Shown in pieces: positions 10,182-18,863 of a stretch of 59,634 nt of DNA. Source of the DNA: Paenibacillus sp. SY21-1 (GTDB taxonomy: Bacteria; Bacillota; Bacilli; Paenibacillales; Paenibacillaceae); contig NZ_STGF01000037.1 in assembly GCF_005222705.1 (NCBI RefSeq), positions 1 to 59,634 of the forward strand, written 5' to 3'. Position 1 is the stretch's first letter. Each line of letters starts with the position of its first letter. A program made the translations under genes and the position numbers. Below the pieces are notes generated by a model that saw only the letters and a list, made by a program, of their open reading frames with translations, made no database searches and was not told the origin of the DNA.

Positions 10182-12404
10182 ATGATGAACCATTTCGTAC
10201 CTTATGTGAACCCGCTGCAAGGGACTGCCTCCGACTTTCATTTTTCAAACGGGAATACGCTTCCTTTAGTGGCGCGGCCATTTGGCATGGCGGCATGGAG
10301 CGCCCAGACGAATGAGGCGGGAGGCGGATGGTATTTCCATCCCTCCCATCGGCACTTTGAAGGTCTAAGACTGACTCATCAGCCTAGTCCCTGGATCGGC
10401 GACTACGGGCATTTGAACATTATGCCTCAGACCGGGCCGCTCCTTACAGCTGCCGCCAATCGTTCGTCATCGTTCCGCAGCGCGGACAGGGTAATCAGGC
10501 CGGATTACTTCCGCATACGCCTGCAGCGCTATTCATCGACGCTGGAGCTTAGTCCGACTGAAAGATGCGCTATGCTGCGCATGACCTTCGATGAGCGGAA
10601 AGATTCAAGAGTTCTTGTGGCACCGCTTGCCGGGCTGTCCTCCATCACCATAGACATAGGCGCCAGAAGGCTGTCGGGCTACACACGCGGTAATTCGGGG
10701 GGAGTGCCGGACAATTACGCCATGTATTTTGTAATGGAGTTTGATTGCGAGCTTGATGCGCAAGCAAGCGGATGGTTCGATGAGCAAGGACAAGCATCGT
10801 TCGGGTTGTACGGAGAGGGTGAGCGGGTTGGCGCGTTTATCGGCTTGCAGCTGCCGGAATCGGGCCAAACGATTGTAAGAATGGCTACCTCTTTCATTAG
10901 CATCGAGCAAGCCCGGACGAATCTGGAGCGGGAGGTCGGCGGCAGAAGCTTCGAGGACATACAGCTGGAAGCGAGCAGAAGCTGGGAAGAAACGCTGGGC
11001 CGCATTCAGATTGAGGATCGGGACGAGGATAAAAAAAGAACCTTTTATACCTGTATGTATCGAATGTGCTTGTTTCCGCGAATGTGGCATGAATATACGG
11101 CGGATGGACGCACCATCCATTATAGTCCCTACAATGGCCAAGTGGCTGATGGGCCGATGTACTGCGATAACGGATTTTGGGATACCTATCGTACCTCATA
11201 TCCTCTGTTCAGCCTTTTGTTTCCCGAGCGATTGGGCGAAATACTGGAAGGTTACGTGAATGCTTACAAGGAAGGCGGCTGGCTGCCGAAATGGTCTTCT
11301 CCCGGAGAGCGAAGCGCAATGCCCGGGACGTTAATCGATGCGGTGTTCGCTGACGCCTATGCGAAAGGAATCACTGGCTATGATGTCAAGGCGGCGTATG
11401 AGGGCTTGTTGAAGCATGCTTTGCAGACTGCGGACGATCCGCGTTTTGGCAGAAAAGGTCCCGAAGCTTATAGTCGATACGGCTATTTGCCAGCGGATGA
11501 ATTTCATGAGAGCGTCAGCAATACACTGGATTATGTGTATGGCGATTTTTGCGTGGCCCAGTTGGCCAAGGGCATTGGCGAGCAGGACGATTACCTTGCG
11601 TTTATGGAACGGGCTGGAAATTATGCGCATTTACTTGATGCTGCAAGCGGATTTATGAGGGGGAAAAAAGCGGACGGAAGCTGGCTTGAACCATTTGATC
11701 CGATTGAGTGGGGCGGCGCCTACTGCGAAGGAGGGGCTTGGCAGTGCAGTTGGGCTGTTCAGCATGATATTGTGGGGCTGGCCAACCTTATGGGAGGCAA
11801 AAAGGCGCTGTTAAACAAGTTGCTTGAGCTGATGGCTGCGGCGCCCCGATTCAAGACAGGCAGCTATGGTTATGAAATTCATGAGATGTCGGAAATGGCC
11901 TCCATCGATTTCGGACAATTCGCGCTCAGCAATCAACCAAGCTTTCATATTCCGTATCTTTTTGCAGCGATCGGGGCGCCTGCCCACACGCAATATTGGG
12001 TAAGAAAAGCGGCAGAGGAGCTGTTTGATGCAACGCCGGAAGGACTGCCGGGCGACGAGGACAATGGCAGTATGAGCGCATGGTACATGTTTGCATGCAT
12101 GGGGATGTATCCTTTATGTCCGGGTGTTCCCGAGTATGCCATCGGCAGCCCCTTATTCGAGCGTATGTCCATTCAATTAGAGAATGGCAGGCAGATCGTG
12201 ATTGAAACGAATGAGCCTTCCGAAGGCAAGCCTTATGTGACAAGCATACAGTTGGATCATCAGCCGTATTCCAAGCTTTACTTGTCCCATCACAAGCTTA
12301 TGGAGGGCGCTCACATTCGTTTTGAGCTGTCTGACACTCCTGTTCATACCGATAACGATGTGGCGGATAAGGATTTACCCTACTCGATGTCTATTATGCG
12401 TTAA
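10182..12404 (+). CDS. GH92 family exo-alpha-mannosidase, intracellular
   Basis: A 740-residue glycoside hydrolase of family 92, calcium-dependent inverting exo-alpha-mannosidases. The N-terminal beta-sandwich opens with VNPLQGT and ARPFGMAAWSAQT. The (alpha/alpha)6 domain has family landmarks GFWDTYRTSYPLFSLLFPE (about 332-350), AYKEGGWLPKWSSPG, the SNQPSFHIPYLF segment and PGDEDNGSMSAWYMF with YAIGSPLF near the C-terminus. The usual GNDDxGQMSAW base motif reads GDEDNGSMSAW here, a conservative change. There is no signal peptide, so it should act in the cytoplasm on imported oligosaccharides. The start ATG 10182 follows a GAAAGG site. The gene is transcribed alone between a divergent AraC gene and a strong terminator. 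With the PL8, GH88 and esterase genes nearby, removal of alpha-mannose from a glucuronomannan-type side chain is likely (inference). Confidence 0.92.
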   Translation: MMNHFVPYVNPLQGTASDFHFSNGNTLPLVARPFGMAAWSAQTNEAGGGWYFHPSHRHFEGLRLTHQPSPWIGDYGHLNIMPQTGPLLTAAANRSSSFRSADRVIRPDYFRIRLQRYSSTLELSPTERCAMLRMTFDERKDSRVLVAPLAGLSSITIDIGARRLSGYTRGNSGGVPDNYAMYFVMEFDCELDAQASGWFDEQGQASFGLYGEGERVGAFIGLQLPESGQTIVRMATSFISIEQARTNLEREVGGRSFEDIQLEASRSWEETLGRIQIEDRDEDKKRTFYTCMYRMCLFPRMWHEYTADGRTIHYSPYNGQVADGPMYCDNGFWDTYRTSYPLFSLLFPERLGEILEGYVNAYKEGGWLPKWSSPGERSAMPGTLIDAVFADAYAKGITGYDVKAAYEGLLKHALQTADDPRFGRKGPEAYSRYGYLPADEFHESVSNTLDYVYGDFCVAQLAKGIGEQDDYLAFMERAGNYAHLLDAASGFMRGKKADGSWLEPFDPIEWGGAYCEGGAWQCSWAVQHDIVGLANLMGGKKALLNKLLELMAAAPRFKTGSYGYEIHEMSEMASIDFGQFALSNQPSFHIPYLFAAIGAPAHTQYWVRKAAEELFDATPEGLPGDEDNGSMSAWYMFACMGMYPLCPGVPEYAIGSPLFERMSIQLENGRQIVIETNEPSEGKPYVTSIQLDHQPYSKLYLSHHKLMEGAHIRFELSDTPVHTDNDVADKDLPYSMSIMR

Positions 12405-12420
12405 AAAAGATCGATCATCG

Positions 12421-12448
12421 GCGCACCCTGAGGGGTGCGCTTTTTTTT
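12421..12448 (+). terminator. Rho-independent terminator after the GH92 gene
   Basis: A perfect 8-bp stem, GCGCACCC/GGGTGCGC (12421-12428 and 12433-12440) with a TGAG loop, is followed directly by eight T residues. It separates the mannosidase transcript from the PL8 lyase. Confidence 0.93.
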
Positions 12449-12652
12449 ACATAAAGCTGAGTAATTCGAGCTTAACCTAATAAATAATCCGCGCTGGATA
12501 GAAAACAGAGCTTAGCGGAAGAGCTTGCTGTCCCGCGGCGTTCAGACTCAGTTGAAGTTATGCACTGATTTCAGTTTTGAGCTAACCTTCGATATCTAAG
12601 TCTTCCCGCATATACCGTCAGAGGACGGTGTCAGCCATAACGTTTGTTTAGA
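12449..12652. other. Gene-free stretch before the PL8 lyase leader
   Basis: About 200 bases between the GH92 terminator and the structured leader. A small hairpin, CCGTC AGAG GACGG, lies at 12616-12629. The lyase promoter must be in or near this stretch, but I see no convincing -35/-10 pair. This fits a promoter that depends on an activator. Confidence 0.5.
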
Positions 12653-12711
12653 GAAGTTCATAATCTTGAAATCGGATCATTTCATTCCTTGGACAAGGAT
12701 GAAATAATAAT
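12653..12711 (+). repeat. Structured leader element, copy A (before the PL8 gene)
   Basis: The 35 bases at 12653-12687 match 31 of 35 bases at 16945-16979, in front of the importer's binding-protein gene. Both copies continue into a hairpin. Here arms at 12679-12690 and 12695-12705 pair (ATTTCAT, one bulged T, CCTT with AAGGATGAAAT) around a GGAC loop. The element ends about 38 bases before the lyase start codon, so it probably sits in the 5' untranslated RNA. A shared regulatory RNA or protein-binding element is inferred. Confidence 0.6.
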
Positions 12712-12748
12712 CCCGAATCACAAATTGAAAGAGGTGGTGGGTTTGAAG

Positions 12749-15700
12749 ATGAGGAAGTTCTGGTTAACGGTCAAGGTGCTGCTGATAGTGGCCGTATGGT
12801 CGACGGCGCTTGGACAAGTCGGTTTGACGAAGGCAAGCGCAGCGGAGGACGATTTTGATGCCATGCGGATCAAATGGAAAGAGCACTTAACGGGAGGTGA
12901 CGAATACGATTACAACGATCCCGACATTGCATACAAATTGAATGCGATCAACCAAACGAGTTGGGAAAGCATGGACACATCAGCCAACAGGACTTTTCTA
13001 TGGGACGACTTGAAGAGTGCGACTGATTCATACCAAATTACCGCAGCTTATTTGCGCATCAAGGGCATGGCTCTTGCCTACAGCACACACGACTCGCTGC
13101 TATATGGGGAGCAAGACTTGAAGGACGATATTATTGGCGCGCTCGATTGGATGTATGCCAATCGCTATAACGAAACCGTAACACGATACGGGAATTGGTG
13201 GGATTGGGAAATTGGAGCGCCGCTGCACCTCAATGATATCGTCGTGCTTATGTATGACGACTTGATTAGTACGCCTGCCCAAATAACGAATTATATGAAT
13301 GCCATTGAACGATTCTCGCCCAATCCAAACCAGGCAAATGTTTCTCCCATTCTTGTTGCGACGGGCGCCAATTTGGCGTGGAAAAGTATGGTCGTAGGCT
13401 TGCGGGGAGTCATTGTGAAGTCCTCGGCGAAGCTGACCCAAGCGAGAGATGCGCTGAGCTCTGTGTTCGATTATGTGACGAGCGGTGACGGCTTCTATGA
13501 GGATGGATCGTTTATCCAGCATAATGTTTACGCTTACACGGGAGGGTATGGAGCAAGCTTGCTTCAGGAGTCGGCCAATCTGCTGTATCTGCTGGACGAT
13601 TCGCCGTGGGAGCCGGTTGCACCTGAAGTGAACCAAGTGTATCAGTTGATTTATGACTCTTATGAGCCGCTTATCTACAATGGAGCCATGATGGACATGT
13701 CGAGAGGGCGCAATATGTCAAGAAATAACGAACAGGATCATGTGGCAGGGCACAAAATCATCTCATCGATTATCAACCTGACAAGGACGGCGCCGGTTGC
13801 GGATGCTGCGAGATTGAAGGCGATGGTGAAGCATTGGATTCAGTCGGACACCAAATTCAATTTCTTTAAAAAAGCGAGTATAAGCATTGGGCTTTTGGCT
13901 AAGGAGATCATTAATGATACAAGTATCGCGCCAAGGGGGGAGCTGAGTCAGGCACAGCTGTTTGCCGGGATGGATCAAGCCGTGCTGCATCGCCCTGGTT
14001 TCGCCTTCGGCGTCAGTATGTCGTCCAAACGAATAGGCAGCTATGAATCGGTTAACGGCGAGAATGTTCAAGGATGGTATACGGGAGCGGGCATGACGTA
14101 TGTATACAATGAAGATTCCCAGCAGTATACCGATTTTTGGCCTACTGTGGACAAGTACCGGCTGCCGGGTACGACGGTTGACACCATGCCGCGCTCCAAC
14201 AGTGAAGGCGCCGGCTTTCTGAGTCCGCAAACATGGGCGGGAGGAACGGAGCTGCTCGGCGAGTACTCAACGGCAGGAATGGACTTGAAAGGCTATGGAA
14301 GCACGCTTACAGCCAAAAAGTCATGGTTCATGTTCGATGATGAGATAGTGGCCCTTGGCGCAGGCATTCACAGCACGGACAGCCGGAATATCGAAACGAC
14401 GGTTGAGAACAGGATGCTTAATACAGCGAGGGTCACGCATGGCATTGATTTGGATTCTCCGCCATCGCTCCCAATCGCAAGCGAGCCGCTGAGGCACAAA
14501 ATCTATGCGGTAACGGACAAGGAAAATGACGGCAACCTGCCGGAGAATACATTCGATAATAACACGGGCACAAGATGGTCTTCTTCCGGAACGGACCAGT
14601 GGATTCAATACGATCTGGGCAAGACGCAGGATATCGGCTATTTGGGCATAAGCTTCTTCCTGCAAAATACGCGCTACACCACGTTCGACGTGCTGGTATC
14701 CGAGGACCTAGCCTCGTGGAATCAAGTGTATAGCGGAAACTCGGCGATTGTCGCAAATGACGCTGTCTTTCAGCTTTTTGACTTCCCTGATACACAAGGA
14801 AGATATGTGAGAATCGTTGGTCATGGCAACTCGTCGAATCTTTGGAACAGCATTACGGAGGTTCAAATCTATGCTCCAAACGCGGAAGAGAATGCCGTTA
14901 TTCCGCCAACGGTTGCGCCGCTGAGCTATAGCGCAAGAACGGGCAGCTCGGCAACGGCACAATTGCAAGCCACACACGATAACGATATTCGAACGTTCTG
15001 GACGTCGACGGGAAGCGGGCAGTGGCTTAAATATGATTTTGGCGGGACGGTACAGCTTGGCCATGCTGGAATCAGCTTCCCCTTGGGGAACGAAAGGGAA
15101 TATTTGTTTGAAATTCTAACCTCGCCGGATGATGTCGTATGGACAAGCGTGTACAACGGCCAGAGCCAAGGGCAGACCTCGGAGATAACCGCTTATGATT
15201 TCGCGGATACTAGCGCAAGGTTCGTCAAGCTCGTATGGAATGGAAATGATCTGGATCTTGTAAATCGTGTTTCAGAGGTTCAGTTCTATGTTCCGAATTC
15301 GGGAGGACCCGTGTTGGACCCCCTCCATGTTACCCTGAAACTCAAAGGGGATGATCAACTGATCGTCGATGGCGCAATCAAGCCAAGCGGATTAGGCTGG
15401 ACGGAGGATATGAATGATGTAACTTACGCCTACCTGGAAGGGATGGGAGGCTACTATTTCCCTGAGCCAGTAGATATCAAAGGCACGAGAAAGGTTTCGC
15501 AAGGAAGCTGGTCGCAGATCAACAAGGACGGCCCTAATGCAGCATTGTTCAAAAACTATTTGACGCTATCGCTTAATCATGGAGCAAATCCAGTCTACGA
15601 GGATTATGCGTATGTGCTGCTGCCTAATAAAACTGCGGCGCAAACGGCCGACTATAGCGTAAATCCGGACATTGAGGTGCTTGTCAATAACGCGAACGTG

Positions 15701-16942
15701 CAGGCGGTGCAAGAAACCAATCTTGGCGTGACGGGAGCCAACTTCTGGCAGCCAAGCACGTTTGGCTATTTGACAGCGTCCCATTCTTCCTCGATGACGC
15801 TGAAGGATCAGTCAGGCGTGCTGGAACTTGCCGTATCCGACCCTACGCAGCTTCAGAACAAAGTTGCGTTCGAGATTTTCAAAGAGGGTCTGACGGTTAT
15901 TGAAAAAGATCCTTCCGTCACGATTTTGCAGCTGAGTCCAACCATCAAGTTTGAGGTGAACACGGAGGGTCATAACGGCAACTCCCATAAGCTTATCATT
16001 CAATATGATCCTACTGTAATTACGCCTTTGCCGGCCCCAACTCCGCCCCCAGTGCCTCCTGCGGCGCCGGACCCGGGCGTGCTCGTGGACGAGCTTGACG
16101 ATTTCTCGAAGCTATTCGCTCGCAGCGGTAATTTGACCTTTGACCGCGGCGATTCGTATCGATTCAACGGGGACACGGCTCGTGTGATTAGAACGGCCAA
16201 TACGAATGACTTTCTGATCTATAAGTCTGCGCCTGGCCTTGAAATGAAGGAGTTTGACATCACGGCATGGTACTGGGACGGAGAAGCGATTACCGATTTT
16301 GACATTTACACATCGCCTGACAACTCCTCCTATACCTTGTTTACGCCAGCTAGAACGGTTGGAACCGCGGGGTGGAAGGAAGTGAACTATACGGGGCTTT
16401 TACCGGCAGGCACTCAGTATTTAAAGATTGTCTATAAACATAGCACAGGGAGATATTGGAACCCGCAGCTGGGCCGAGTGGAAATAACGAGCGAAGAGCC
16501 CGTCATAGAAGTGACCGTAGTCGACGATTTGAACGATTATTCCAAAATAGTTGACCGTAGCCCTAATCTCTACTTTAATACGTCTAATCCGCAGTATTTC
16601 GGCGGTGATGCGTCCAGGCTCGCAAGAACGGCCGACTCGGACGAATATATCGTCTACCAAGCCGCACCGAATATGGACATGGAGCAATTCGCTGTGAAAG
16701 CCTGGTTCTGGCCGTATGAAGCGATAACCGACTTTGAATTTTATACGTCAACGGATCAGTCTGCGTACACATTGTTCACTCCTGTGAAAGCGACGGTGAC
16801 CGGCCCTTGGCATGAGGTGGATTACAGCGGAGAGCTGCCGACAGGGACGCAATATTTGAAAATCGTCTATAAGCATAGCTCCAGCAATACCTGGAATCCG
16901 CAGCTTGGCGAGGTTGCCATTACGAGCGGTCAACATAACTAA
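12749..16942 (+). CDS. Secreted PL8 polysaccharide lyase (xanthan/hyaluronate lyase type) with inserted discoidin-like domains
   Basis: A 1397-residue exported lyase that cleaves uronic-acid polysaccharides by beta-elimination. A signal peptide ends near KASAA. The (alpha/alpha) catalytic domain has WWDWEIG, TGAN (N208), QH (H258), YTGGY (Y267, nine residues after the His as in Bacillus GL1 xanthan lyase) and SRGRNMSR (R319/R321). The beta-sandwich domain starts with KKSWFMFDDEIVALGAGI and resumes at DQLIVDG and MGGYYFPEP. Between these, residues about 565-860 are two F5/8 type C (discoidin) modules, for example NTGTRWSSSGTDQWIQYDLG. The C-terminus carries two related repeats of about 140 residues of unknown family (16080-16500, 16510-16940). 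Start candidates are TTG 12743 and ATG 12749. It precedes an importer and lies near GH88 and GH92 genes, so xanthan-like polymer is the favoured substrate; hyaluronan or chondroitin is possible. Confidence 0.9.
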   Translation: MRKFWLTVKVLLIVAVWSTALGQVGLTKASAAEDDFDAMRIKWKEHLTGGDEYDYNDPDIAYKLNAINQTSWESMDTSANRTFLWDDLKSATDSYQITAAYLRIKGMALAYSTHDSLLYGEQDLKDDIIGALDWMYANRYNETVTRYGNWWDWEIGAPLHLNDIVVLMYDDLISTPAQITNYMNAIERFSPNPNQANVSPILVATGANLAWKSMVVGLRGVIVKSSAKLTQARDALSSVFDYVTSGDGFYEDGSFIQHNVYAYTGGYGASLLQESANLLYLLDDSPWEPVAPEVNQVYQLIYDSYEPLIYNGAMMDMSRGRNMSRNNEQDHVAGHKIISSIINLTRTAPVADAARLKAMVKHWIQSDTKFNFFKKASISIGLLAKEIINDTSIAPRGELSQAQLFAGMDQAVLHRPGFAFGVSMSSKRIGSYESVNGENVQGWYTGAGMTYVYNEDSQQYTDFWPTVDKYRLPGTTVDTMPRSNSEGAGFLSPQTWAGGTELLGEYSTAGMDLKGYGSTLTAKKSWFMFDDEIVALGAGIHSTDSRNIETTVENRMLNTARVTHGIDLDSPPSLPIASEPLRHKIYAVTDKENDGNLPENTFDNNTGTRWSSSGTDQWIQYDLGKTQDIGYLGISFFLQNTRYTTFDVLVSEDLASWNQVYSGNSAIVANDAVFQLFDFPDTQGRYVRIVGHGNSSNLWNSITEVQIYAPNAEENAVIPPTVAPLSYSARTGSSATAQLQATHDNDIRTFWTSTGSGQWLKYDFGGTVQLGHAGISFPLGNEREYLFEILTSPDDVVWTSVYNGQSQGQTSEITAYDFADTSARFVKLVWNGNDLDLVNRVSEVQFYVPNSGGPVLDPLHVTLKLKGDDQLIVDGAIKPSGLGWTEDMNDVTYAYLEGMGGYYFPEPVDIKGTRKVSQGSWSQINKDGPNAALFKNYLTLSLNHGANPVYEDYAYVLLPNKTAAQTADYSVNPDIEVLVNNANVQAVQETNLGVTGANFWQPSTFGYLTASHSSSMTLKDQSGVLELAVSDPTQLQNKVAFEIFKEGLTVIEKDPSVTILQLSPTIKFEVNTEGHNGNSHKLIIQYDPTVITPLPAPTPPPVPPAAPDPGVLVDELDDFSKLFARSGNLTFDRGDSYRFNGDTARVIRTANTNDFLIYKSAPGLEMKEFDITAWYWDGEAITDFDIYTSPDNSSYTLFTPARTVGTAGWKEVNYTGLLPAGTQYLKIVYKHSTGRYWNPQLGRVEITSEEPVIEVTVVDDLNDYSKIVDRSPNLYFNTSNPQYFGGDASRLARTADSDEYIVYQAAPNMDMEQFAVKAWFWPYEAITDFEFYTSTDQSAYTLFTPVKATVTGPWHEVDYSGELPTGTQYLKIVYKHSSSNTWNPQLGEVAITSGQHN

Positions 16943-16944
16943 CG

Positions 16945-17003
16945 GAAGTTCATGATCTTGAGAAAGGATCATTTCATTCGCCTTTGGAGGATGGAATAAT
17001 AGA
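16945..17003 (+). repeat. Structured leader element, copy B (before the importer operon)
   Basis: This is the second copy of the element at 12653-12711. A 35-base core (16945-16979, 31 of 35 identical) is followed by a hairpin with arms 16971-16983 and 16988-16997: ATTTCAT, a 3-base bulge, then CCT pairs with AGGATGGAAT around TTGG. One T-A pair of copy A is replaced by a T-G wobble here, and loop and bulge differ, so pairing is kept while sequence drifts. It lies 3 bases after the lyase stop codon and ends 33 bases before the binding-protein ATG. Confidence 0.6.
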
Positions 17004-17035
17004 CAGTGTAAGGACCACAAATAAGGGGGAGTACA

Positions 17036-18763
17036 ATGAAAGGATTTCGCAAGTCGCTAACGGCCATCATAGCCACGATCCTATGCTTAAGTATGGTTGC
17101 CGCATGTTCGAACGGCAATAACGACGGGGGCAGCCCAACCAATACTCAGCCATCGGCAACCGCAAGCCCGTCAAACGGCAACGAAGAAAGTCCGCCGGTG
17201 GAGCCGCAGCCGAATGACCGCACGAAGTATGACCCGCCGGTTACGATTACAGCCGCACTGCAGTTGAAGCCTTCTGACAAGCTGCGTAATGGGGATACGC
17301 CTGAAGACAACCCGGTATCCCGCTGGTTCAAGGATAACCTGGGCATTGTCACAAAGTACAAATGGGTCGTGACGGATTCATTGGAAACCAAGGTGCGGCT
17401 TGCCATGACAAGCGGGGAGGAAATGCCGGATGTTCTCTATACATCGGGGACTTTATTCGAGGATTTGGTCGCCTCGGGCAAAATTCAACCGATCGACGAA
17501 GCCTTCGAGAAATATGCGACGGCAAGAGTAAAGGATTCCTATGTTAAAAATCCTGAAATTTGGAATTCCGTGAAAAGAGACGGCAAGGTATACGGATTGC
17601 CGGGCATATCCAACGGTATCGTTGGCGCTACAGTCATGTGGGTCCGTCAGGACTGGCTGGATAAGCTAAGCTTGAAAGTGCCTACGAACATAGCGGAATT
17701 TGAGGCGGTTCTTGAAGCGTTCACGAATCAGGACCCGGATGGCAACAGTAAGAATGACACATACGGCTTGGCAATAGGCGGCAATACGGGTTATTACCAC
17801 CCGACAAGCAATTACATGGCTGATACGTCGTTTATTTTTGGACAGGAGCAGCCTTATTTATGGATTAAGGATGCCAGCGGCAATTTGCAATACGGCTCCA
17901 CCCTTCCAGGCGTTAAGGATGGTCTTGCCAAGCTGCAGGGTTGGTTCAAAAACGGCTACTTAAGTCCTGATTTCGGCACGCAGGACGCAGCGAAAGCGAT
18001 GGCGGACTTTACTTCCGGCAAAGCGGGAATCGCTTTTGCGCCGGGCTGGTCCGGCGGCTGGCCAATCGGCACTGCGGTGGCGGAGGCCGAGAAAACGAAT
18101 CAAGCGCTTTCGATTAAGCCATACCCGCTCCCATCGGGTGTAAATGGCGAGGTAGGGCGTCAAGCCTCGCTGCCATCGTACGGGACGTACGTATTTCGCG
18201 AAGGGTTCACCCAGATGGAGGCCATCTTCAAATATTGGGACACGTTGTACGGCTGCGCGATCGAAGATCCGGAGTGCCCGTTCGACAAGGGGTACGGCGA
18301 AGGCTACGATTATGTGTTAAAAGACGGCAAGCCGGAATGGAAGGATGTTCCGGAAGGCGTAGTTAGTCTGAATGCGTATCTGATGCTTTCCCCGTCTTCC
18401 GGAACAGCGCCTACAAACGTAATGGAAGGACCCAACATTTATCAACGAGTCGCAGCAGGGCAGCTGAACAATGTGTTTGAGCAGAAGCTGGCGGCCAGCA
18501 ATGGAAAATTGACGATTGACGGCTTTGCTGTCGCTTATGAGCAGCTCGTGCACGATGTGCCAAGCGGCTTCTACGGAGCTAATACCGCCACGATGAAGGA
18601 GAAGTGGGATCAGCTTTCCACCTTGGAGGAGCAGACATTCCTGCAAATTATTTACGACAAGCAGCCTCTCGATTATTTCGATACCTTCGTCAAGCAGTGG
18701 AATGATCAGGGCGGAGCGCAAATTACCAAAGAGGTGAATGAAGCGGCTGCCAGCATGAAGTAA
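17036..18763 (+). CDS. Sugar ABC transporter substrate-binding lipoprotein (LplA-like), importer 1
   Basis: A 575-residue extracellular lipoprotein that captures oligosaccharides for import. The signal peptide has a lipobox LSMVAAC with the lipidated cysteine at residue 24, followed by a Ser/Thr/Pro/Gly-rich linker (to about residue 60). The mature part has the family 1 solute-binding fold typical of the long LplA-type proteins (about 500-580 residues). ATG 17036 follows AAGGGGGAG. It is the first gene of an importer operon with two permeases, a YesM/YesN pair, GH88 and an esterase. The PL8 lyase gene ends 93 bases upstream, so its ligand is probably the lyase product (inference). Confidence 0.92.
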   Translation: MKGFRKSLTAIIATILCLSMVAACSNGNNDGGSPTNTQPSATASPSNGNEESPPVEPQPNDRTKYDPPVTITAALQLKPSDKLRNGDTPEDNPVSRWFKDNLGIVTKYKWVVTDSLETKVRLAMTSGEEMPDVLYTSGTLFEDLVASGKIQPIDEAFEKYATARVKDSYVKNPEIWNSVKRDGKVYGLPGISNGIVGATVMWVRQDWLDKLSLKVPTNIAEFEAVLEAFTNQDPDGNSKNDTYGLAIGGNTGYYHPTSNYMADTSFIFGQEQPYLWIKDASGNLQYGSTLPGVKDGLAKLQGWFKNGYLSPDFGTQDAAKAMADFTSGKAGIAFAPGWSGGWPIGTAVAEAEKTNQALSIKPYPLPSGVNGEVGRQASLPSYGTYVFREGFTQMEAIFKYWDTLYGCAIEDPECPFDKGYGEGYDYVLKDGKPEWKDVPEGVVSLNAYLMLSPSSGTAPTNVMEGPNIYQRVAAGQLNNVFEQKLAASNGKLTIDGFAVAYEQLVHDVPSGFYGANTATMKEKWDQLSTLEEQTFLQIIYDKQPLDYFDTFVKQWNDQGGAQITKEVNEAAASMK

Positions 18764-18785
18764 ATAACCGCTCGTGAAGATGAAG

Positions 18786-18826
18786 CAAATGCGGAGCGCA
18801 AGGCAGGCCATTCCGCTCCGCATTTG
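18786..18826 (+). other. Intergenic stem-loop between binding-protein and permease genes (importer 1)
   Basis: Arms at 18786-18798 and 18814-18826 make a perfect 13-bp stem (CAAATGCGGAGCG/CGCTCCGCATTTG) with a 15-base loop. No T-tract follows. Such structures commonly protect the upstream mRNA end or partly terminate, giving more binding protein than permease. The other two importers in this window have comparable stems at the same place. Confidence 0.7.
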
Positions 18827-18863
18827 GCTTATCTATTATCTCGTACCGATGGGAGAGCTCGGA

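Noticed and set aside
12749..16942. Calling the PL8 enzyme a hyaluronate lyase outright
   Set aside because: Catalytic residues are shared by xanthan, hyaluronate and chondroitin lyases. Context favours a mannose-containing polymer, but sequence alone does not decide.
18774..18863. N-terminal extension of the importer 1 permease
   Set aside because: It would translate the intergenic hairpin. A better ribosome site lies before 18864 and the protein family starts there.
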